A DNA stretch of 64,000 nucleotides from Phytopythium helicoides. Its lineage: Eukaryota > Oomycota > Peronosporomycetes > Pythiales > Pythiaceae. A program made the position numbers and the translations under genes. Where the stretch lies: assembly GCA_024867545.1 (NCBI GenBank), contig JANFNE010000010.1:496001-560000 (forward strand), given 5' to 3'. The notes under the pieces are model-generated. The model was given only the letters and a program-made list of their open reading frames with translations, was not told where the DNA came from and ran no database searches. Below are positions 25,020 through 37,841 of the stretch, in pieces. How positions within the stretch are numbered: the stretch's first letter is position 1; the number at the start of each line of letters is the position of its first letter.

Positions 25020-28000
25020 ATGCGGCGCGTGGAGGAGCTGCAGGCGTGGATCTCGCAGGTGACGGAGGAGCCGACGGACCCGACGGAGCACCTGTCGGAC
25101 GTGCTGCAGGACGGGCAGCTGCTGTGTCTGTTGGCGAACGCGATCGACCCTGGCGCCAACCTCAAGGTCAACAAGCTCAACACGGTCTTCCACTCCAAGG
25201 GGAACGTGCGCGTGTTCCTCGAGTGGTGCCGCGCGCAGGGGCTGCACGACAGCGAGCTCTTCCAGCCGGACGACGTGCTGGACCCCGAGGGCGACTTTGT
25301 GGCCGTCATCGCCACGCTCTCCATCCTCTACGACAAGTACGGCAGCGTCGGCTACTCTGGCCCGTTCGACGAGGACGAGGAGAACCCGCTGTCCGACTCG
25401 GAGTCTCAGACGTCCTCGGCGGGCAGCGCCTCGCCCGTGGCCAAGAAGCCGAGCAACAGCAAGCTCACGTCCTTCATGAAGGGCAACTTTTTCGGCAAGA
25501 AGAAGGCCAAGGCGCCGGCCAAGTCCCCGCAGGGCACGCCGCCGTCCACGCCGCCGCCAATGTCTCCGCAGGTGCAGTCGCTCATGTTCTCTCCCTCGTC
25601 GCCCAAGGCTTCTCCCCCGGCGCAGTCCCCGCCCAAGACGCCGCCGCCCAAGACGCCGCCGCCCGAGACGCCGCCGCCGCCCACCAAGGACGCGCGCAGC
25701 AACAGCGGAGGCGCCAACGCGTCCCGCCTCAACGCCTTCCTGAGCCAGGTGCCCGCGTCTCACCAAGCGCCGCTCGAGCACGTGCAGCGGCCCGCCGGCC
25801 CGCCCAAGAAGTCGAGTGTGCCGCGCAAGCTCAGCCCGCCGCCGGCCGTCGCCGCCGTGGTGTCGCCATCTCCACCACCCCCCGCCGTGGCGTCGCCACC
25901 GCCTACCGCGCCCAAGTCGTCGCCAGTTGGGGGCGCTAGCAACAAATTCGCCGCGTTTATGCGCTCCAACCCACCCGCTAGTGACACCCCATCTGGCCCG
26001 TCTTCGTCGCCGGGTGCTGGTCCGGCTTCCGGCCTCTCGGCCTTCGTCAAGTCGGTCTCCCCGTCGTCAGCGCCCAACGTCGCGTCGGCGCCGCAGTCCG
26101 CTCCGCCGGCCGCCACCGGCCAATTTGCGCAGCGCAAGGCCATCTTCTCGCCCAGAGGGGCCGCCAAGTCGCCCACTGGCGGATTTTCCCAGCCGCCTCC
26201 GCCGCCAGCCGCGACCTCCGCGCCAAAGCCCGCGGCGCCGCCCACCTCCGGAGCCAGTAAGCTGCACGACTTTATGAAGCAGCAGCCCGCGCCCGCGCTA
26301 GGCGCGAGCAAGCCGCGGTCCCAGAGCAAGCTCGCGGCATTTATCGCAAGCACCAACCTCAAGCCCGCGCCGCCCTCGGCCTCGTCCACCGCCACCTCGA
26401 GCACCGCGTCCACCTTCTCCAAGCCGTCGTCCGTCGGATCGTTTAACCCGCGTGCGGGTGCGGGGGGCAATGCGTTCGCGGCCAACTCGCAGAAACCGAC
26501 GTACGCGCAGGCCGCGCCAGAGCCCGTGGCTGCGACCAATGTTGGAGGGTCCAAGATTCCCTTCACCCCGCGACGTCAGGTTGAGCGATCGTCGGGCCGC
26601 GGCAACTATGTGCGCAAGCGCCAGACATACTGGGACAACCGCAGCCGCCGTCGTGCTACGTTCAGCCTCGAGGAGAAGCGCAAGCGGTTCATGAATGAAC
26701 AACTCAAGCTCAAGCAGGAGCAGCAGCGACTGCAGGCTGCTGGCGCCAGCAACAAGCAGAACCTGATTGTGCCCGGTGTCCAGTGCTACGTGCCCGACAA
26801 GGAGGAGGTCTGGCTCCTCTCAGAGATCGTCTCGTACAATGAGCGCAAGAAGGAAGTGACCATCACTGCGTTCCTGGATGGAGGCGAATCTGAGCAGCGC
26901 GTCGTCGACCTGAAGAACCCTGAGACCATTCGTGCAGTGGCTGGTCCGACGGCTACCGAGATCGAGTCGCTGCCGATCGCCATTCTGCACGACAACCCGG
27001 GTGGCGTGGAGGACATGCGACTGCTGCGCTACCTGAACGAACCCTCGATCCTGTTCAACCTGAAGCAGCGCTTTGACGCATCCAAGCCATGTAAGTTGTG
27101 ACATGTTGGATGCTTACTGTGGTAAACTTGGTGCTCACTCATTTGATTGCAGACACGTACACCAACGACATCGTCATCGCTGTCAACCCGTACAAGTGGA
27201 TCGATGGTCTGTATGGTGACCATCTGCATGATCAGTACCTGCGCAAGCCGCGCGACTCGCTCTCGCCACACGTGTACTCGACTTCCACTGCTGCATACAA
27301 GCACATGAAAAACAACAACATGAACCAGAGTATCCTGGTCAGTGGCGAGTCCGGTGCTGGTAAGACAGAAACGACCAAGATCGTCATGAACCACCTGGCA
27401 AGCGTTGCTGGTGGCCGCAAGGACAAGACGATCGCCAAGGTTATTGACGTCAACCCGCTGCTCGAGTCGTTCGGTAACGCCAAGACGACGCGAAACGACA
27501 ACAGTTCGCGATTCGGCAAGTTTACCCAGCTTCAGTTCGACGACAAGGGAAAGCTCATCGGTGCCAAGTGTGAGACGTACCTTCTTGAGAAGTCACGTGT
27601 CGTGTCCATCACCGAAGGCGAGCGCAACTACCATATTTTCTACCAGCTTCTTGCTGGTCTGTCTAGTCGCGAGCACCAGGAGTTCGGCATGGACCCCTCC
27701 TTCACCTACACCTACACGGGAAAGCTTGCAGACATGCAGATCCCTGGAATGGACGACAGCAAGTGGCTTGCTGGCACTCGCACGTCGCTGTCCCTTATTG
27801 GACTTGACAGCGGTAGTCAGCAGACGCTTTTCCAGATTCTGGCTGGTGTGCTTCACCTTGGTGAGGTGGCATTCGAGGCTAGTGGTGACAGTGGCTCGCG
27901 CATTTCGTCGAGTGAAGCTCTGTCCAAGGTCGCCAAGATGTTTGGTGTCCCAAGCAGCAGCATCGAGGCAGCACTGTGCAACCGCACGGTCATCACCCGT

Positions 28001-29728
28001 AACGATGCCGTGACGGTGCCTCTGGCACCTATTGAGGCCGCCGAGAACCGTGATGCTTTGGCGAAGACCGTGTACTCGAAGATGTTCGACTGGATGGTGG
28101 TGAAGATCAACGCCGCAATCAGCACGGATGAGCGCCGTATCAATGGCCAGATCGGTGTGCTCGATATCTTCGGCTTCGAGGACTTTGCGCACAACGGCTT
28201 TGAGCAGTTCTGCATCAACTACGCCAACGAGAAGCTGCAGCAGAAGTTCACCACGGACGTGTTCAAGACCGTCGAGGACGAGTACATCCAGGAAGGACTC
28301 GAGTGGGACCACATCCAGTACCAGGACAACAAGGACATCGTGGAAGTCATTGATGGCAAGCTGGGTATCATCGCGTTGATGAACGACCATCTGCGCCAGC
28401 CGCGTGGAACGGAGGAGGCTCTTGTGAACAAGATCCGCACGAACCACCAGAAGAAGCCAAACGGTGAGGTGAACGCGCACATCGATTTCCCCAAGGTGAA
28501 GCGCACGCAGTTCATCATCAACCACTACGCTGGTGCGGTCACATACGAAACTGTTGGGTTCATGGAGAAGCACCGCGACACGCTCCAGAAGGACCTGCTG
28601 GACCTGATCCAGTCCAGTAAGTTGCCAATGTTGACCGAGCTGTTCGAGGGCAGTGAGAGCGTGACGGAAGGAAGCGGCGGACGCAGCAAGATGGGTCCCA
28701 AGAGTCTTGGCTCGCAGTTCAAGACGTCGCTGTCGCAGCTGATGGAGAACATCACGGTCACCAACACGCACTACGTTCGTTGTATCAAGCCGAACTCGAA
28801 CAAGAGCCCCACGGAGTTCAACAAGCGCATGATTGTTGAGCAGCTGCGGTCAGCCGGTGTGATTGAGGCTATCCGCATTACCCGCTCCGGGTACCCGAGT
28901 CGTCTGACCCCGCAGGAGCTGGCGTCGCGCTACTGCATCATGTTCCCGCCTTCGATGCACAGCCCCGACGTGCGTCGTACATGCACAATCTTCATGTCTT
29001 CGATCGGCCGCAAGGCACCGCTCGAGTACCAGATGGGCAAGACGCTTATTTACTTCAAGAACGGTGTGATGGAGGAGCTCGAAGCCATGAAGTCGGACTT
29101 TATGTATTACGAGGCGACGTGCATCCAGCGGATTGCGCTCGGCTTCATCGAGCGCCGGCGTTTGCGCAAGAAGATCCGCGCGGCTATCGTCCTCGAGTCG
29201 TTCGGTCGCATGGTGCTCGAGCGCAAGGAGTTCCTATTCCGCCGTCGTATGATTGTCACGATTCAGCGGCGCTACCGCAAGTACCTGACGGCGGACGATC
29301 CCCCACAAGACGACATTGAGACGCTGAACGACTCGGAAGTGGAGTTCGGCGGCAACAGTAGCGAATGGGCTGACGATGCTGACGACTCGGATGACGACGA
29401 GGGCTTTGGAGAAGATGGTGATCCGGCCATGTACCCGCGCCGGAAGCAGTCAGTCATGGACCGCATCAACTCGTTCCGTGGCCAGGATCCGACGCGCCGC
29501 GGTAGCATCAAGCGCCTTGGCGATCTATCATCTAAGGCTAAGAGCTTCATGAAGCCACGCAGCGGCAGCGGCAGCACCTCGAGCTCGAGCGGCATCTCGC
29601 TCGAGGACGAGAATGCCATGCTCAAGATCGAGAACCGCAACCTCAAGTACGATCTGGAGCTCATGCGTGAGCAGTGCATCGAGCTGCAGTCCATCATCCT
29701 TGAGATCAACAAGAGCCGCAAGCGGTAG
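25020..29728 (+). CDS. Unconventional myosin with N-terminal calponin-homology domain
   Basis: Two exons (25020-27090 and 27153-29728, donor GTAAGT, phase 1) encode about 1,548 residues with no frame break. The first in-frame ATG gives MRRVEELQAWISQVTE, the start of a CH domain (residues about 1-110). A Pro/Ser/Ala-rich linker of about 400 residues follows, with six copies of a short hydrophobic motif. Then come a basic helix, an SH3-like subdomain (VQCYVPDKEEVWL) and a complete myosin motor. Motor landmarks are the P-loop GESGAGKT, switch I NDNSSRFGK, switch II DIFGFE, YVRCIKPN and the relay/SH1 region with RSGYPSRLT. About three IQ-like motifs, an acidic stretch and a short coiled coil end the protein. 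It should be an ATP-driven actin motor; the CH domain could add an actin or microtubule contact (inference). The short tail has no cargo domain that I recognise. Confidence 0.93.
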
Positions 29729-30035
29729 GCGTCCCATGTATGTGCAGTCAGCAGTGCGTCCAATTTTTTTTTAAATGCCGTCTCGAGTTCTCTTGCCTCG
29801 GTGAGGAAGGAGCTTGCGGCGAGCACGACGGTAGTAGAGAGTCGTATTTGCCCCGTTCGATCGCTTTATGGTATCGTTGGTTCACGATTGCGGCATAGAC
29901 ATAGGTGCCAGCTGCGCAACTCGCCGTATGGCGACCATCGATCGAGTCTAGGGCAGGCAGACCTTGTCAGTGCGTTGCTGCCCTCCTTTCAAGCCTCGGT
30001 CGTCTTCTCTTTCTCGCAACAAGCTGCATGACGAG
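29729..30035. other. Intergenic stretch, nothing recognised
   Basis: This is the 3' flank of the myosin gene, with a T-run at 29764-29772, followed by DNA leading into the LRR gene. I see no RNA gene or regulatory site that can be supported. Confidence 0.4.
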
Positions 30036-31424
30036 ATGGCGCTGCTCATGCCCGACATCAATCTGCGGCGGCGTCGACGGCGTCTCGAGGTGCGCCACTT
30101 GCTAGTCATAAGTCACACATCGCATGGAAAACGGCCGTCGTGTGGTTCGCGGCTAATTCCAACGGCTCTCTCTCGATTTGGTTCACCTGCACGCGTGCAG
30201 AGTTACTGGAGACGCGTGCTGCACGAGGACAGCGAGCTGACACCTCCGATCGCGCCATCGTCGAGTGCCGACTGCCCCCGAATACCAAGCAGCGCCCCGA
30301 TGACTCGTCATAGAGAGTCGCAGCCCACGGATGACGTGCACGCGCACGACCTGATAACAGCAAAGCGAGGCGAGGTGGCGACCGACAATCAAGGCGAGCA
30401 GGCCGCGGCTCCACCGTCGCCACCATCGAAACCAGCGCCAGATGCCAACTCTCTCAGCTCCACCAAGATGCGGCAGCCAATGCTGACTGTCAAATCCTCT
30501 GCGCCGTTCTCGACGCCGAGTTCGACCGCCACTACCGCGTCAACATCCACAAGCGGCCCAAACTCCAACTTCCAGGGTGAGCGAGCGAGCTACCAACGAT
30601 CAGCTGTGGTTTCTCTCCTTACTAACAATAAGCTCCGCTTCATGTTACAGCTCCCACGCTCGGTGCTCGTCATGGATGCCGTCGCGCACAACGAGACGGA
30701 CGTGCAGGAGCTCGACTTCTCGTTCTTGCTGGAGCGAGGAAAGCGACTTGAGGCTGAAGGCTGCGTGCTGGTGGCACTAGCGCTGAGTACCAATCGCACA
30801 GGTGCGAAAACTTGTCATCAGGGACCACGGAGTAGGCGACCGTGGTGCTGCGGCCATTGCAGCCATGCTATGCCGCAACTCGACGCTGGAGTTTATTGAC
30901 TTGTCGGGCAACGACATCACGGATGCCGGAGTGCAGGAGCTCGCCCAAGCCTCTCTACGGCCACGCGTCGCTCTCGCACCTGCAGCTATGGAGCAACCAC
31001 ATCACCGACCGAGGAGCTGCGGCACTAGCGGATGCTGTGAAATGCAACTGCTCGCTCGAGTACCTCGGGCCTAGTGCAGAACGAAATCACACGGCCAGGA
31101 GCTCAGGCGCTACTGGACGCACTTGACGTCAACATGACCCTCGAGACGCTCAACCTCGCCACCAATGCCGGGGTCCCGGAGTGGCAAATCGCGCAGATCA
31201 GAGCAGTGTTGGCGCGGAATCGGCTTGAAGCACCGCGGATCCTCGCGGCGAGTGAAGTTGCACCAGCTCCAGACAGCGTTGCGTCCTGCAGCACGCAGAC
31301 CGACAGCTTGGAGGACAGCGAGGCCAGCAGCGCGTGGAGCATTGGAGGGAGCTCGAGTGGAGTCTTGAGCTGCTCCGACTTGACTGCGGGTTCACAGAGT
31401 GGCGACCATGGCGTCTGGATCTGA
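30036..31424 (+). CDS. RNI-type leucine-rich repeat protein, frame-broken
   Basis: Ribonuclease-inhibitor-type LRRs are clear from about 30690 to 31180, with repeats such as LEFIDLSGNDITDAGVQELA and LETLNLATN. The reading frame changes at 30801, 30950 and 31067. Each change is cured by deleting one base from a short G or C run, after which the repeats line up at regular spacing. A good intron lies upstream (30577-30650, donor GTGAGC, branch TTACTAAC, acceptor TTACAG). Its flanking phases also disagree by one base, and the segment just before it is most protein-like in another frame (EFDRHYRVNIHKRPKLQLP), so the start at 30036 is uncertain. The Ser-rich C-terminus ends SGDHGVWI. LRR proteins of this type are protein-binding; no partner can be named. 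It is either a real gene with sequence errors or a young pseudogene. Confidence 0.55.
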
Positions 31425-31672
31425 GCTTCGTGACTTTGTGCGGTGTTACGTAAGAGAGTATGAACATGAGCTTTGCTGGCATTGTCATTTGGGCCGCTCG
31501 AAGGCAACATTGCGACCATCACTCTTACAACTTCAACTTGAGTGGAGCTGCTCGTTCTGAAGCGAAACGAGCGGTATTCTTAGGTGAGAGCTGTATGGCT
31601 ATGCAACTTTGCGTTGGATTTAGAACGTGACAAGATTCCCCCAGTTGGCTATCAATAGGACCCCGATGGAGC

Positions 31673-34600
31673 ATGACACAGAGCTGCTCAAAAGCCTTGC
31701 AGCTTGACAGCATACCGACAGTGCACTCCTTTGAGCTAACACCATCGTGGCGCCAACTTCAGCCTCAAACCCCAGTGATGAAGCGAGGGAGCATTATGGC
31801 CAAGCAAGAGTATCGTGTCGTGCATCTAAATGATGCACACCGTAACACGGAGCTGGGGTTTTGTAGCAATTTCATCGTCACATCCAAGTACACTGTCGTG
31901 TCATTCCTGCCCAAGTTTCTCTTTGAGACGTTCCGCAAGCTCTCAAACCTCTACTTTCTCGTGATTTGCATACTCCAGTGCATACCTCAGATCAGCAACA
32001 CAAACGGCCAGCCATCCACGCTTCCTCCGCTCATGTTCATTGTGACTGTTGATGCCGTGTTTGCCATCCTTGAAGACCACAAAAGACATGTCGCCGACAA
32101 TACCGCGAATGCTCGACCCGTGGCAGTGTTGAATCGTCGACCAAGTCATTCACAACGAAGAGTTGGGCAGATGTGGTTGTCGGGGATATTATCAAACTAC
32201 ACAACAGAGAGCTCGTACCGTCCGATATGCTCGTGCTTGCTGTGAGCGAGGTGCCGGACGCACCGCCGTGTGGTATTTGCTATGTCGAAACAAAGTCGCT
32301 CGATGGAGAAACTAACATGAAGGTTCGATCTGCTATGGAGTGCACGCTTGCTGAGATGGGGGATTTGGATAACCTCGTCAAAATGCAAGGTGTGGTTCGA
32401 TGCGAGCACCCCAACAATGCCATCAACAGTTTTCAAGGTATTCTTGAGATCAACGGTAAGGAGAAGCAATCCATTCCGTACGAAAGCATCGTGTTGCGCG
32501 GCTGCATTATTCGTAACACCGAGTGGGTGATTGGTGTCGTCGTCAACACGGGCAGAGACACCAAGATCATGATGAGCAACTCAGCTCCACCATCGAAGAT
32601 GAGCACCATGGACAGATCCATCAACGCGTACATTGTCGTCCTGCTAATTATTCTCGTCCTTTTCAGCGCCGTTGGAGCAACTGGTTCTGTCATCTGGAAG
32701 GCAAGCAAGGACCAAGTGTGGTACTTGAAGCTCGATGTGTCCGACAATGGAATGGGCACTGGACTGGATTATCATGCTCTTCTACTACCTGCTACTCATG
32801 TATCAGTTTGTTCCGATTTCTCTCGCAGTTTCAATGAGCATGGTCAAGTACTTGCAAGCACAGTTCATTCAATGGGATAAACACATGTATCATCCTGCAA
32901 CCGATACGCCAACTCTTGTTCGCTCTATGTCACTGAATGAAGAGCTTGGCCAAATCTCATACGTGTTCTCTGACAAAACGGGGACGCTAACTTGTAACGT
33001 CATGGAGTTCCGCAAGTGCTCTATTGGAGGCGTGTCTTATGGAACCGGTACCACAGAGATTGGTCTTGCTGCGCTCCGTCGTGCAGGAAAACCTCTCCCT
33101 CAGATCAAGCCTGAGTCAGCGGAAACCAGCATTCCTTATGTCAATTTTGACGGCCCCGAGCTCTTCGACGATATGCAGGGCAAGTCAGGGTCAGCTCAAC
33201 AGCGACGAATCGACGCCTTCTTCACGCACTTAGCTGTCTGTCATACAGTCATCCCAGAGCGCCACGAAAACTCTGACGAAGTCACTCTGTCTGCTTCGTC
33301 GCCTGACGAGCAGGCTCTTGTCGCAGGCGCAGCATTTTTTGGTTTTCAGTTTGTAAACCGAACGCCGGGTGTTGCACATGTTGACATCCACAAGACAAGG
33401 CAAGAATTTGAGATGCTTGACGTCCTTGAGTTCAACAGCACCCGGAAGCGAATGAGTACCATCATTCGCCACCCCAACAGGCGCATATTTATTTACACTA
33501 AAGGCGCTGATGTCATCATCTTTGGCCGCTTAGCCAAGGATGAAGATGGTGAGACTAGCATTTTCAAGTTACAGGAAACAACCCGCCAACATATTGACGG
33601 CTACGCTGAAGACGGCCTTCGCACGCTTACAATCGCATACCGTGAAATTGACCAAGACTACTATAGTGAATGGTCTGAACGCTTCCACGAAGCTCAAAAC
33701 AACCTGGACGAAATCAATCGAAGAAAGCAAGATTTGCCAAACAAAATTGATCAGTGTATGGACGAGATAGAGAGCAATCTAGAGCTTTTGGGAGCTACTG
33801 CTATTGAAGACAAGTTGCAGAACGGAGTGCCTTCTACAATCGCCAACCTCGCAGCCGCTGGCGTGAAAATTTGGGTTTTGACAGGCGACAAAGAGGAGAC
33901 CGCGATTAATATCGGCTTTGCGTGCCAGCTGGTAACAAACGAAATGAAGATGCACATTATCAACACCAAGCAGTATCCTACTCCGAGATGCTTGAAGCAC
34001 ACTTCCAGAGGTGATTGCTGCGCGAAGTGTTGAGGTTCGCGTATATTTAGAGGCGCCAGCTGTGTCACGAGGAGAGCTGCAGAAAATCGCATTAGTGATC
34101 GACGGAGAAGCACTGACATTTGCCCTTCGAGGATCCTGTAGGCATTTACTCGCTGAACTTGGTCAGTACTGTGTTGCAGTCATTGCGTGCCGCGTCTCTC
34201 CTGCACAAAAAGCTGAAATGGTAGCACTCATCAAAGAATTTGTTCCTGGCGTCCGGACTTTGGCCATTGGCGACGGCGCCAACGATGTTCCAATGATCCA
34301 AGAAGCCCACATTGGCGTCGGCATCTCCGGGCAGGAAGGCATGCAAGCGGTCAACTCAAGCGACTATGCAATCGCGCAATTCCGATTCCTCGAACGATTA
34401 TTAATCGTCCACGGTCGATGGAATTATCGACGCATGGCGCAGCTCGTGTTGTATATCTTTTACAAAAACATCTTGGTCACCGCTGCGCAGTATTGGTACA
34501 CGCTTCTGTGCGGATTCTCAGGACAGAAATTCTTCTTGGAGACTGGAGTCCAGATTTACAACATTTCACTGACAGCCATCCCCATCATCGCCCTCTCGAT

Positions 34601-35406
34601 TTTAGATAAAGATGTCTCGGATGACATTGCCATCAAGTTTCCCAAACTTTACGCCACGGGGCCAATGAACACGGACCTCAACCGTCGACTCTTCTTTTTC
34701 TGGGTGATTGGTGCGATATTTGAGTCGCTTGTAGTGACATATGTTACACTTGGAGCAACCGAGAACGAAGGATTGAACGGAATGAGTACTACCATGTGGC
34801 TGAATGGTAACATTGTTTTCACACTCGTCGTCTTCAGCGCCAATATCAAGCTGATGCTATACCAAAACAGTTTTCTGGGAATCAACATGATTTTGTACCT
34901 CGGGTCTTTTCTGCTGTGGATCCTGGTTGCCTTTGTGTCTGGGCACGTTCAAAGTGTTATCCGACCTTGCGTGGGAGCAAATGATGGAGCAAACGTTTCA
35001 AAGCCCATCTTTCTGGCTGCTTATGCTCTTTGTTCCTGTGACAGCGCTGTCGTATGCACATCTGGCGAATGGGATCAAGCTATCGTTCTTTCCTGAATAC
35101 TGGCAACTCGCCAAGGAGGTGGTAAAATTCAAGCTTGATGAATCGCTGCTAAAGTGGGAGGACACATCCGATGGAGCAGTTGCCATGCCAGTGGCGATTC
35201 ATCCGTCCAAGATTTCGGGTAAATCTTCCACGGTTGTCCCGACGAACCGAAAAATCTCGCGCGGCGACCAAGTGCGTAACACTCTCCAGCGCGCGTATCA
35301 TGGATTTGCCTTTTCCAAAGATGGCCATGCTGCAGCAACAGAAACTCGCTTGCTTATGAGCCGGGGATCTATAAACACGTCGGAGGTCACACCTCGAAGA
35401 AATTAG
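31673..35406 (+). CDS. P4-type ATPase (phospholipid flippase), frame-broken
   Basis: The pieces give one P4-ATPase of about 1,240 residues. The N-terminus carries the family segment NTELGFCSNFIVTSKYTVVS and the first membrane pair. An actuator domain with SLDGETNMK and a P-domain with SDKTGTLTCN (about 32960) follow. Later come a nucleotide-binding domain, the hinge IGDGANDVPMIQEAHIGVGI (about 34265) and six C-terminal membrane helices. These enzymes move phosphatidylserine or phosphatidylethanolamine to the cytosolic leaflet of Golgi, endosome or plasma membrane, usually with a CDC50 partner, which is not encoded here. The frame shifts near 32134, 32754, 33974, 34010 and 34941. The 32754 and 34941 events are one extra G in a GGGC run; the other three need one added base. 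No intron was needed. The 3' end faces the next gene 33 bp away. Confidence 0.85.
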
Positions 35407-35439
35407 CCGTAAACCCCGCCGAGACAGACGTATACACAT

Positions 35440-36354
35440 CTAATCTAGTACATTATAGTTTATGATCGAAGATGGGGGGAAGCGGCACTGCGTTTGGTGT
35501 GGGTTTGCTGTAGGAAATGCGCGACTGGAACGCTGGGGGAGAAAAGAAGACCAGATCGCCAAGCGGACGGCAACCCTCACTTTCGGCTTTCTCAAACCCA
35601 GCAACGCTGCGCTTGAAAAGCCTGGATCACCGTAGAAATGAGTTCTTCCCATCACCAGGCAGATGAATACTGTGGACTCGTACCTCGCAGCAACTCGCTC
35701 GACTCGAGTCATTCGTGCGCCTATGCGGCGATCAGCCCACATTTCTTGTCTTACTCGCAAGCGACTGATAGTATGCAGCTTTCGATGACGGCGATACTTT
35801 CCATAGTGCACAAGCAGCTGGCGAGCTCGCACTGGCGACGACATGATTGCTGCTGCCATCTCCATCGAGGACGGAAACCCACAGACGCGCGCAAAGTCGA
35901 CCAGGTTTCTAGCGATCCTGAGGTTTCGGAGAGTGAACCGCGTGGTCTCCGACAGCGATGGAGCCTCTTGGTCCTGTTCCACGCCCACTTCTTCTGCTTC
36001 CACTTCTTCATCATCCTCGTCATCGATGGTCAAATCAATGACATTCTCGCTCGCAAGAGCGGGAGTGCGCGTAGGAGCTAGTCACGAAGCGGTCTCTTTA
36101 GCTCACTCCATCTTGACAAGCAGACAGAGCACATCTTCCGACCTTCCGGTAGATGACTCGGCGGGGGAGGCAAAGCCACTGAAAAGTCCGCGACAGGCGC
36201 TCTCTTCCTGCGCTTCTCTCCTCGCCCCACCAGCCGATCGTAGCTGCGCGCACAAGCCAAGCGAAGCGCAGTCGCAGCGTCAGTTCCAGTGCATCCACCT
36301 CTGGCGCTGCGCCGCGTCGTACAGTCGGTCGAACGCCGCGGAAGTGTCGTCCAT
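35440..36354 (-). CDS. Hypothetical protein, model uncertain
   Basis: The longest minus-strand frame (to 35440) carries an acidic start (ENVIDLTIDDEDDEEVEAEE) followed by a basic, Arg-rich region of about 150 residues. Upstream, an ATG at 36354 opens MDDTSAAFDRLYDAAQRQ, which ends at a plausible donor. A second plausible donor (GTGAGC, about 36112) leads in phase into the acidic exon through a GAG acceptor. The joins between these parts do not all agree in phase, so a frame error or a missed exon is likely. I do not recognise a family. A helical, coiled-coil-like N-terminus is the most that can be said. Its end converges on the P4-ATPase gene. Confidence 0.35.
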
Positions 36355-36499
36355 TCCTGCCCTCGTTCGTCTCTTTTTTTCTTCTCAATGCAAGCAAAAA
36401 CGTTTTGATTCCTCTTCTACTGCTACACCTACTGCTACACCCTACTTTCTTCGTCTCCTACTTCTACTTGGTGTCCTAAATAACCCCGAAGCGCATGCT

Positions 36500-37841
36500 T
36501 CAGGTCGAGATGCTGCGCCGGTGGTGAAGGCGGCGCGCCATCGACGGCAGCGACGACGCCAGCGACGCCAGCGACGCGGCCGACGACGTCGACGAGCAGG
36601 GCGACGACACGGCCGACGACGCCGACGCGCTCGAGAGCGACAGCCCCGTCGTCGTCACGCGCGGCGGCCGCGCGCTCGGCCGCGGCCTGGCGCTCGGGGC
36701 GCTCGTGGCCGCGCGGCTGCGCTCCTCTGCCAGGCGCCGGCGCTCCTGGTTCTGCGCCTTGAGCGCCGCGAAGCGCGGAGACTGGTCGTAGTCCATGTAG
36801 CGCGGGCGCTGGTCGGTGGCGACGGGCGCGTTGCGGCCCAGGCGAGCCGCGGTCATGCCGCCGGCGAGCGAGTAGCGCCGGTTGTGGGCCGCGCCGGCCG
36901 TGGGGATGGAGCTGCCGCCCAGCGACTCGCGGCGGCAAGGCGCGCGCGATGCAGCGCCCGCGAGAGACTTGATTGCGGTGGGGCTGCGGCGCGTCGCGGT
37001 GGGCTCGACCGGCTTGAGCCCGAGCGACTCGCGGCGAGAAGCGTTCGAGTACGAGACGGTCGGCCGAGGGATCATGGACGGCAGCGCGGCGGCGCGGGCC
37101 ATGAGCGCTGGAGACACCTTCAAGTCCCCGCCCGGCGACTTGTGCTTGGTGCACAGGTCTGCGAGCGTCAGCGGCTCGTCGTGGGTGCCTGTGCTTGCCC
37201 TGAACGGGCTTGGCGTTCTCCTTTTGCTCGAGGCTCGCGTCCACGGAGACCTCCTCGGAGCTGCGGAGCCAGCACACGATGCACCCGCAGTCCGCGTCGT
37301 GCTCCGCTTCGCCGCGGGCGGTCTGCATGGGCGACATGGGTTGGCTCACGTCGCTGGCGCGCTCGGAGGCCGTCTCCTCGATCGGCGGCAAGGTGATCGG
37401 GATGATGGCCGGCTCCAGCTCCTGCTGCTGGATGGTGACCGAGTTTCGGTTGCAGTCGGCGTCCTCGCTCGGCTGCTCATTGACCTGTTTCTCCTTTTGT
37501 TCCGACGCCTCAGAATCGACTGGCTGCGCGTCCGCGGCGTCATTGTCCGCCTCTGCGTTGGCGTCGACGTCGACGTCCTCCTCGTCGTCGCCCTCGTCGT
37601 CGCTGCTGATGCTCGTGGTGCTCGTGGTGCTCGTCATGTCCATGGAGAGCTTGGCCGGGATGAGCCTGCGCATGCGGATATCGTCACGCTCGATGGCCGG
37701 GAATGCCGTGGCGTCCGAGAGGCAGCGCACGCGGCGGCGGCGGCGCGCCGGCAGCAGCTCGTGGCCGCTGGAGCGCGCCGCCAGCTGCTCGAACTTGTCG
37801 ATGAGGCTCTGCACCGACGGTGTAGCCATGTCTACAGGCAT
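36500..37841 (-). CDS. Disordered protein with repeated RRxS motifs, unknown function
   Basis: The ATG at 37841 (or 37829) gives MPVDMATPSVQSLIDKFEQL, a helical start. An acidic Ser/Asp/Glu-rich region, a CGCIVC pair (about 37285) and a basic Ser-rich C-terminal half follow. The frame changes once at 37197-37200 (GCCC on the plus strand, that is GGGC on the coding strand); removing one base joins the two open parts without loss. The C-terminal half repeats basophilic phosphorylation-type sites: RRESLG twice, RRYSLAGG and RRSP. No catalytic domain is visible. An open frame continues upstream on the same strand (ATG at 38269, Ala-rich) beneath a CCAAT box at 38312-38316, so the gene may have a further 5' exon. 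That join could not be settled. Confidence 0.5.

Noticed and set aside
27593..28771. Minus-strand frame of 392 codons
   Set aside because: Shadow of the myosin motor exon; no independent domain or start context.
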